Made by a program: the position numbers and the translations under genes. The notes beneath the pieces were generated by a model. That model had not been told where the DNA came from. It ran no database searches and worked only from the letters and a program-made list of their open reading frames with translations. Below are positions 32,823 through 38,217 of a DNA stretch of 38,217 nucleotides, piece after piece (position 1 is the stretch's first letter; each line of letters starts with the position of its first letter). Source of the DNA: a bacterium (GTDB taxonomy: Bacteria; Actinomycetota; Acidimicrobiia; Spongiisociales; JAENVV01); contig JAHEDI010000010.1 of assembly GCA_024641305.1 (NCBI GenBank), positions 48,417 to 86,633 on the forward strand, written 5' to 3'.

Positions 32823-33080
32823 TTAGTGGCGAAGGCCGAGCGTTGTAATCAACGTACGATATCGCTCGACGTCCTGGCGCTTCAGGTAGTTCAGCAGACG
32901 ACGGCGCTTGCCGACCAACATGAGCAAGCCACGTTGTGTGTGAAAGTCGTGCTTGTGCTCTCGCATGTGATCGGTCAGATGCTTGATACGCTCGGTCAGT
33001 AAAGCGACCTGAACCTCGGGCGAACCCGTGTCAGAGTCGTGCTGGCCGAATTCGGAAATGATTTCTTCGGTGGTCTTCAT
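32823..33080 (-). CDS. rpsO: 30S ribosomal protein S15
   Basis: The 85-residue protein matches S15 throughout: [59 protein letters not shown] and [21 protein letters not shown]15 binds 16S rRNA early in assembly of the small-subunit platform. ATG 33080 gives the usual length. ATG 33101 would add seven residues. Neither start has a strong SD. It has its own promoter and terminator, and pnp follows, as is common. A Rid-family gene lies between it and ribF. Confidence 0.96.
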   Translation of the reverse strand: MKTTEEIISEFGQHDSDTGSPEVQVALLTERIKHLTDHMREHKHDFHTQRGLLMLVGKRRRLLNYLKRQDVERYRTLITTLGLRH

Positions 33081-33142
33081 GAATCCAATGTTTCTCGACA
33101 TGTACGCCCACTCGACAAGAGGTGGTAAGTGGGACGGTTGAA

Positions 33143-33170
33143 AGTGTAACAGGTCCCACGCATGTGCCAA
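33143..33170 (-). promoter_or_regulatory. Candidate promoter of rpsO
   Basis: On the minus strand TTGGCA (33170-33165) and TACACT (33148-33143) are spaced by 16 nt. A transcript would have a leader of about 55 nt before ATG 33080. It lies in the gap after the Rid-family gene, consistent with separate expression of rpsO. Confidence 0.5.
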
Positions 33171-33202
33171 TTCGGCCAGGTCTCCGGCGACTGAGACCTT
33201 GA

Positions 33203-33586
33203 TCACCCGGCGAGGGCGTCGACCTCGATCTCTACCTTCCAGGCCGGATCAAGCAGCGCAGCCACCACCACCATGGTCGCCGGCGGAGTTGACTGATCAA
33301 ACAGCTGACGGTGTGCCCTGCCGACCTCGTCAGCGAATGCGGCATCCGTTATGTACATCCGCGTCCGAACGACACCCGCTGCCGTACCCCCAAGCTCTTC
33401 GATTGCCGCCAGGGCGATGGTTCCGCACAGCATCATCTGATCGAAAGGACCGTGGGGGGTTGGAGCTCCGTCCTGCGGTATCGGCGCAGTGCCCGCCACC
33501 CGGATCATCTCACCAACCCGGACCGCCCTTGAAAACCCGTACCGTTCCTCAAAGGGCGAGGCAGATCGAACAAATCGGCGTTTCAT
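33203..33586 (-). CDS. Rid-family (YjgF/YER057c/UK114) protein
   Basis: The 127-residue protein has the Rid fold pattern: [20 protein letters not shown], a [18 protein letters not shown] helix, [11 protein letters not shown] and the ending [14 protein letters not shown]. The Arg of the RTRMY motif is the usual one; the Glu-Ile-Glu ending differs from RidA, so it is best called a Rid-family member of unknown substrate. Such proteins hydrolyse reactive enamines or imines from PLP enzymes, or act on other small compounds. It sits inside the truB-ribF-rpsO block, starting 9 nt after the ribF stop. TAGTTT, which includes that stop codon, lies 6 nt before ATG 33586. Confidence 0.85.
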   Translation of the reverse strand: MKRRFVRSASPFEERYGFSRAVRVGEMIRVAGTAPIPQDGAPTPHGPFDQMMLCGTIALAAIEELGGTAAGVVRTRMYITDAAFADEVGRAHRQLFDQSTPPATMVVVAALLDPAWKVEIEVDALAG

Positions 33587-33595
33587 GCCGTGAAA

Positions 33596-34564
33596 CTAGC
33601 CCAAGGCGTTCGGCTTGGTGGATCGGCGATCAGCATTCAGTACATCGCCGGCGGCCGCGATGTCGCGGCGGATCTGTGCGACGAGGTTCTCGACTCCGTC
33701 AAACTTCTGTTCCGCTCGCAGCCGATGGGCCAGCTCCACCTCAATCACCCGGCCGTACAGGTCGCCGTCCCAATCGATCAGATGAGCCTCAACGGTCACC
33801 GAGCGGCCATCAAACGTCGGACGAACCCCGACATTGGTCACGGCAGGAACCCGCTCTTGGTCGAGGATTGCGTATCCGGCGTAAACCCCGGTCTCGGGTA
33901 GCACGATGGTCGGTTCATAGTTCACGTTGGCGGTTGGTATTCCAATCGTTGTACCCCGACCGTCGCCGCGGACTATTGGACCTTCGATGGCATACGGCCT
34001 GCCGAGAAGCTCAGTGGCTTCTTCGACCTTCCCTTCAGAGATCAGCGCCCGAATTCGAGTAGAAGAGAGTTGTGAGTCATGCTCTGACAAGAGCGGCACC
34101 GCGTCGACCAAGAACCCCCATTGCTCGCCGGCCGCCACCAACGTAGCGACATCGCCGGCTCGATTCATCCCGAAACGAAAATCGGCCCCAACGGCAACAG
34201 CCCGAGCGGCGAGCGCATCGACGAGCACGGCTTTGATGAACTCGTCGGGCTCCATGGACCTAATTCGGGTGAAGGGCAGCACGCCTACGACATCGACCCC
34301 ATGGGCTTCAAGCTGGCTCAACCGTTGGTGGATCGTTCCCAACAATCGGGGAGCCCGGTCAGGGGCGATGACGGCGAGAGGATGAGGATCGAAAGTCAAC
34401 ACACCCCGCACCGTGCCCGGTCCATTGGCCCGTTCGCCGAGAGACACCAACTCATCGAGCACGGCCTGGTGGCCTCGATGAACCCCGTCAAAGACGCCAA
34501 TCGCCACGACCGAGCGTTTCTTGGCTATCTCCCACCCGGCTGGATCACCGGTAAGAACTCTCAC
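33596..34564 (-). CDS. ribF: Bifunctional riboflavin kinase/FAD synthetase
   Basis: The 322-residue protein has the FAD synthetase half (AIGVFDGVHRGHQ, TFDPHPLAV, GADFRFGMNRAGD, SSTRIRALI) and the riboflavin kinase half (GRPYAIEGPIVRGDGRG, GIPTANVNY, PAVTNVGVRPTF, EAHLIDWDGDLYG). It makes FMN and then FAD from riboflavin. The length is typical. Its start overlaps the truB stop by 4 nt, so it is translated from the infB-truB transcript. FAD made here could serve the FAD oxidoreductase at 16.6-19.1 kb, but there is no direct link. Confidence 0.96.
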   Translation of the reverse strand: MRVLTGDPAGWEIAKKRSVVAIGVFDGVHRGHQAVLDELVSLGERANGPGTVRGVLTFDPHPLAVIAPDRAPRLLGTIHQRLSQLEAHGVDVVGVLPFTRIRSMEPDEFIKAVLVDALAARAVAVGADFRFGMNRAGDVATLVAAGEQWGFLVDAVPLLSEHDSQLSSTRIRALISEGKVEEATELLGRPYAIEGPIVRGDGRGTTIGIPTANVNYEPTIVLPETGVYAGYAILDQERVPAVTNVGVRPTFDGRSVTVEAHLIDWDGDLYGRVIEVELAHRLRAEQKFDGVENLVAQIRRDIAAAGDVLNADRRSTKPNALG

Positions 34565-35457
34565 GGCAAGACCACCTCAGGCACAAAGGTCCCTGAAACG
34601 AGCCGGTAAACCGCCAGCAGGTTCTCTGCGGTATCGGCCAATCGAACAATATCGCCCTCGGTCCATTGGCCGGGTACCTCCTCGACGGTCAACCGGGCTC
34701 CGTTACGGACCCGATCCGCAACTTCGGAACGGAGCAAACAGTGGGGCAACGAAGCCAGCGCATCAAAAGGACTGAGGAGAGCCGTATCCCATCGACCGGC
34801 TTCACCCAGCTCATCGAGGCGCTCAAGGGTGATGGCATGTTCGACAGACAATGCGCCTGTCTTCAGTCGACGGAGTGCCTTAAGGTGAGCTCGCCCACCG
34901 AGAGCTTTGGCGAGATCGTCTGCCAGAACCCGAACATAGGTCCCTTTTGCGCAGACCACCCTGATGACCGCCTCGGTATATTCCTGCGGCCGCACGTCGA
35001 GGACCTGAAGAGAGTAGATCTCAACCGGGCGCGCTTCGCGCTCAACCTCGATCCCCTGGCGTGCCAATTCGTGGAGCCGCCGTCCCCCAACCTTCAGAGC
35101 GGAGACCATCGGCGGAACCTGGTACACCGTCCCGGTAAACTTCCCAATTACGGCTTCAAGGTCAGCCGGCGTCACCAGCATGGGCTGGCGGTAGGTTTCT
35201 TCGCCATCTGCATCAAGGGAATCAGTGGCGACGCCGAACTGAATCTGCCCGACATATTCTTTTGGAAGGTCCTGGACAAACCGCATGAGTTTCGTTGCCG
35301 GGCCAACCCCACAAACCAGTAGCCCGGTGGCCAGCGGATCCAGCGTTCCTGCATGGCCCACTTTGCGGATGTTGATGGCCCTCCGAACCCTGGCGACCAC
35401 ATCGTGTGACGTCATACCTGACGGTTTGTCGATGAGCAGGAACCCTCGATCGCTCAT
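34561..35457 (-). CDS. truB: tRNA pseudouridine(55) synthase TruB
   Basis: The 298-residue protein has LLIDKPSGMTSHDVV, the catalytic Asp40 in VGHAGTLDPLATGLL, ATKLMRFVQDLPKEY, VPPMVSALKVGGRRLHELAR and CAKGTYVRVLADDLAK. It makes pseudouridine 55 in the T-loop of tRNAs. It overlaps both rbfA (4 nt) and ribF (4 nt), so the cluster is tightly coupled. The C-terminal part, a PUA-like region, is present but not strongly marked. Confidence 0.96.
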   Translation of the reverse strand: MSDRGFLLIDKPSGMTSHDVVARVRRAINIRKVGHAGTLDPLATGLLVCGVGPATKLMRFVQDLPKEYVGQIQFGVATDSLDADGEETYRQPMLVTPADLEAVIGKFTGTVYQVPPMVSALKVGGRRLHELARQGIEVEREARPVEIYSLQVLDVRPQEYTEAVIRVVCAKGTYVRVLADDLAKALGGRAHLKALRRLKTGALSVEHAITLERLDELGEAGRWDTALLSPFDALASLPHCLLRSEVADRVRNGARLTVEEVPGQWTEGDIVRLADTAENLLAVYRLVSGTFVPEVVLP

Positions 35458-35795
35458 TCTTCTTCGTCGAGTTCCCGCAGCTTCTGCGAAATACGTACGC
35501 CATATTCAATGGCCGGGTCGACTTCGAACCTCAGCGTCGGCGTGTACTTCATCCGGATCGACGAACCGATCGCCCGGCTTAGCCGGGGGGCGGCAGACTC
35601 GAGAGCCGCCTGCGTGGCTACTTGTTGTTCAGCCGGACCCAGCACGGAGTAAAACACCCGGGCGGTGCGCAAATTGGGAGCCGTTTCCACTCCGGTGATC
35701 GTGACAAATCCCAATCGAGGATCTTTGAGATCCTCAACCTCTCTTGCGATCACATGATGCACGGACGAGTTGATCTTTCGCATCCGGTCTGACAT
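35454..35795 (-). CDS. rbfA: 30S ribosome-binding factor A
   Basis: The 113-residue protein matches RbfA: MRKINSSVHHVIAREVEDLK, DPRLGFVTITGVETAPNLRT, ARVFYSVLG and RIRMKYTPTLRFEVD-type sequence near the end (here SSIRMKYTPTLRFEVDPAIE). It binds immature 30S subunits and helps 16S rRNA maturation. It begins immediately after the DUF503 stop with no gap and overlaps truB by 4 nt. Confidence 0.95.
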   Translation of the reverse strand: MSDRMRKINSSVHHVIAREVEDLKDPRLGFVTITGVETAPNLRTARVFYSVLGPAEQQVATQAALESAAPRLSRAIGSSIRMKYTPTLRFEVDPAIEYGVRISQKLRELDEEE

Positions 35796-36059
35796 CTACG
35801 CCTCCGGTGGCTCTAGGTAGCTGATCGAGCTGGATACCAGTTCGATCTCCAGCTGGTTCTCCGTACATTCCACCACGTTCATAACCATCGAGTCGACCAC
35901 AAGGAGGCTGGACGAGACAAGGGCCACGGCAAGTTCTGTTCGCTGCCAGGTGTCCTGATGGCCAACCTCGGCTGTGACCACGTCGGCGATAGATCGAACG
36001 GAAGTGACCAACCTGGCGAGGACCCGACGCTTTTCCTTGAGGGAATGAACGCCTGGCAT
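35796..36059 (-). CDS. DUF503-family protein (start uncertain)
   Basis: From ATG 36059 the protein has 87 residues with the DUF503 motifs MPGVHSLKEKRRVLARLV, AEVGHQDTWQRTELAVALVS and the acidic C-terminal strand. The function is unknown; the family often lies between infB and rbfA, as here. Known members begin with a beta-strand before the PGVHSLKEKR motif. In this frame that strand is encoded upstream (VVAAVLVLELR, about 36060-36092), but I see no ATG, GTG or TTG codon that could start it. Either the shorter protein is real or an unusual start is used. The infB stop lies at 36095-36097. Confidence 0.75.
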   Translation of the reverse strand: MPGVHSLKEKRRVLARLVTSVRSIADVVTAEVGHQDTWQRTELAVALVSSSLLVVDSMVMNVVECTENQLEIELVSSSISYLEPPEA

Positions 36060-36094
36060 TCTCAGCTCAAGAACAAGAACGGCCGCGACAACAG

Positions 36095-38194
36095 CTACGA
36101 GCGGGCCACCTCTCGGACCTCGTACGCTTCGATCACGTCGCCTTCCTTGACATCGTTATAGCCCTCAAGAGAGACACCACACTCGAAACCAGCCTGGACC
36201 TCGCGTACGTCGTCTTTGAATCGGCGCAGTGTCCCGATGGCCCCGTCATGGATGACCACCCCTGCTCGCAGGAGACGGACTTTCCCACCCCGGGTAAGGG
36301 AACCTTCTGTGATATAGCAGCCAGCGATATTTCCACGACGCGGAACCTTGAACACTTCCCGAACCTCAGCCGAGCCAAGAACTGCCTCAACCTCGTCGGG
36401 AGCCAGACGACCGACCAAAAGGGCTTCGATGTCATTCAGCAGTTCGTAAATGATGTTGTAGGTGCGGATCTGGATACCCTTGGCTTCGGCTGCTTTGCGG
36501 GCCTGAGCATCGGGGCGGACATTGAACCCGAAGATCAAAGCCTCGGTCACTTCGGCGAGACTCACATCGTTCTCGGTGATGCCACCAACGGCCCCATGCA
36601 CGATGGTGATCGTTCCGCCATCGCGGGTGATCTTGCTGGTCGCTTCACGTACTGCTTCCATCGAACCGTGAGCGTCGGTCTTGACAATCAAGCGAAGCTC
36701 GGCCTCATCGGCCGTTCGGAGCTGTTCGAGCAGAGACGTCAACCTCTCGCGTGCGGTCGGGACCACCAGTTCGGCCTGACGCATTCCTTCGAGGGTGGCC
36801 GCCGCCTCTTGCCTGGCGATCCGTTCATTCTTCCGCACATCAAAAGCATCACCGGCGGTGGGAACATCTGACCAACCCATCACGAGTACTGGAGTCGACG
36901 GACCGGCCGATTTGAGCTCCTGACCGTTGAAATCCAACATGGCGCGAACCCGGCCAGAAATGGGTCCGGCAACCAGGGCATCTCCCCGACGCAAGGTGCC
37001 ACGCTGGACGATCACCGTGGCAACGGGCCCGCGGCCCTTATCCAACTGGCTCTCAACGACCGTGCCCGACGCAGATGCCTTCGGATTGGCCTTGAAATCC
37101 TCGACCTGGGCTACCAGGTCAATAACTTCAAGCAAGGTGTCGACTCCCTCGCCCGTGAGTGCAGAGAGTTCCACCGTCGGAACGTCGCCACCGAGAGATT
37201 CAGCGATCAATCCATACTCGGTGAGTTGGGCGCGTACCCGATGGGGATCCGCGCCGGGTGTGTCCATCTTGTTTATCGCGACAATGATTGGCACATTCGC
37301 CGCCTTGGAGTGACTGATCGCCTCCTGGGTTTGCGGCATGATCCCGTCGTCGGCGGCCACCACGAGAACGACAATATCTGTGACATTGGCTCCCCTGGCC
37401 CGCAGGGCCGTGAAAGCCGCATGACCAGGCGTATCGAGGAACGTGGTCTGTGCCCCATCATGATCGACCTGATAGGCCGCGATGTGTTGGGTGATCCCCC
37501 CGTGCTCGCCCTCAACGACACTGGTTTTGCGAATGACATCGAGCAACGTGGTCTTTCCGTGATCGACGTGGCCCATTACGGTCACGACGGCCGGCCTGGA
37601 CACCAAATCGGTATCGGCGTCATCAAACGTCCGCTTGGGCCTGATGAGGGATGCAGTCTCTTCCTCTTCAGCTTCGCCACCTTCAACGGTCACCACAACA
37701 CTGAAGTGATCGCCAAGCAATTCAAAAGCGTCAGCCGGTATCGGGGTTCCCAGACCCACCAGCTCGCCCATCTGAATGAGGGCAGCCACCACCTCGGTTC
37801 CTGGTCGGCCGATGACATCACCAAATCCACTCGGCGTAATGCCCATGAGTACAGTCACAGCACCCCGCTGTGAGGCGACCACGGTCGGTTCAGCAGGTTC
37901 CGGAGCGGCGTCGACGATCGCCTTCGGTGGCTCAGGTTGGGCCTGAGGTTCGGGTTCGGTCGCTGCGACAGGTTGAGGGTCTGGCTGAGGCTCGGAAGGT
38001 TTGGGGGCAGCCTTCTTCACAGGTTCGGACGGTGACGCTGGAACCAAGGCGGCTTTCAGCAGCACCGTATCGGACGCCTCCAATCCGGAGGACGCTGTCT
38101 TCACCGCAAGTCCGAGCTCCTCGGCCTTGGCCAGTACATCTTTCGAATCGAGACCCAGGTCCCGGGCAATTTCGTAAATTCGTGCTTTAGCCAT
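36095..38194 (-). CDS. infB: Translation initiation factor IF-2
   Basis: The 699-residue protein starts with an IF2N-like domain (RIYEIARDLGLDSKDVLAKA), continues with a Pro/Glu/Gln-rich linker (about 55-105), then a second IF2N-like segment (VLMGITPSGFGDVIGRPGTE). The GTPase domain follows with G1 GHVDHGKT (about residue 208), G3 DTPGH and G4 NKMD, and then domains II, III and C2 (GGITENDVSLAEVTEALIFG, RGNIAGCYITEGSLTRGGKV). It loads initiator tRNA on the 30S subunit. The N-terminal extension is short compared with many actinobacterial IF-2 proteins. ATG 38194 has GAGGAG at 38203-38198. Confidence 0.97.
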   Translation of the reverse strand: MAKARIYEIARDLGLDSKDVLAKAEELGLAVKTASSGLEASDTVLLKAALVPASPSEPVKKAAPKPSEPQPDPQPVAATEPEPQAQPEPPKAIVDAAPEPAEPTVVASQRGAVTVLMGITPSGFGDVIGRPGTEVVAALIQMGELVGLGTPIPADAFELLGDHFSVVVTVEGGEAEEEETASLIRPKRTFDDADTDLVSRPAVVTVMGHVDHGKTTLLDVIRKTSVVEGEHGGITQHIAAYQVDHDGAQTTFLDTPGHAAFTALRARGANVTDIVVLVVAADDGIMPQTQEAISHSKAANVPIIVAINKMDTPGADPHRVRAQLTEYGLIAESLGGDVPTVELSALTGEGVDTLLEVIDLVAQVEDFKANPKASASGTVVESQLDKGRGPVATVIVQRGTLRRGDALVAGPISGRVRAMLDFNGQELKSAGPSTPVLVMGWSDVPTAGDAFDVRKNERIARQEAAATLEGMRQAELVVPTARERLTSLLEQLRTADEAELRLIVKTDAHGSMEAVREATSKITRDGGTITIVHGAVGGITENDVSLAEVTEALIFGFNVRPDAQARKAAEAKGIQIRTYNIIYELLNDIEALLVGRLAPDEVEAVLGSAEVREVFKVPRRGNIAGCYITEGSLTRGGKVRLLRAGVVIHDGAIGTLRRFKDDVREVQAGFECGVSLEGYNDVKEGDVIEAYEVREVARS

Positions 38195-38217
38195 TACTCC
38201 TCAGCGTCCCCGTCTGT

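Noticed and set aside
33199-34062. Plus-strand frame of 287 codons, Arg/Pro/Ser-rich
   Set aside because: It is antisense to the Rid-family gene and ribF, both clearly real, and its composition is that of a shadow frame.

Overview
This window looks like a moderately high-GC actinobacterial chromosome (Actinomycetota). Acidimicrobiia or a relative is my inference and is not proven by the sequence. The reasons are LexA boxes of the GAAC-N4-GTTC type, an ImuA/ImuB/DnaE2 mutasome, a luciferase-like (F420-type) oxidoreductase, a DUF664 DinB-fold enzyme, a 180-kDa-type NAD-glutamate dehydrogenase, and many genes with a TANNNT -10 element 6-9 nt before the start codon and no Shine-Dalgarno sequence (leaderless style). 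No tRNA, rRNA, CRISPR array, insertion sequence or phage gene was found, and no gene-free stretch exceeds about 200 nt.

Left part (1-9.95 kb): the 3' end of a molybdopterin S/N-oxide reductase-like gene; then, on the minus strand, dnaE2 behind a LexA-controlled promoter. Divergent from it are the two subunits of an aconitase-X enzyme, a hydro-lyase whose substrate cannot be told here. A DinB-fold gene and methylmalonate-semialdehyde dehydrogenase (minus) face an SDR plus aldo/keto reductase pair (plus). A DUF1304 membrane protein closes this part.

Middle (10-25 kb): large NAD-glutamate dehydrogenase, a PLP aminotransferase, a decayed DoxX-like gene with a frameshift and a nonsense codon, and an FAD oxidoreductase/aminomethyltransferase fusion of the dimethylglycine/sarcosine dehydrogenase type. 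Next is an ECF sigma factor translationally coupled to a single-pass membrane protein with SH3b, AMIN-like and C-terminal Ig-like regions, followed by a tandem paralogue of that protein. I regard this cluster as the best candidate for a poorly described system, namely an envelope-sensing sigma/anti-sigma unit. After it come an LLM oxidoreductase, 5-formyl-THF cyclo-ligase and a PlsC-type acyltransferase.

Right part (25-38.2 kb), mostly minus strand: imuA-imuB behind a second LexA-controlled promoter, placed directly after an Fpg/Nei-family glycosylase and a GT-C-like membrane protein. fdhD follows; it could serve a molybdoenzyme such as the one at the left edge. The last block is the conserved translation and RNA cluster infB-DUF503-rbfA-truB-ribF-(Rid)-rpsO-pnp. 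In it, PNPase carries an unusual Arg/Asp/Gly-rich tail, rpsO has its own promoter and terminator, and pnp ends at a strong intrinsic terminator.
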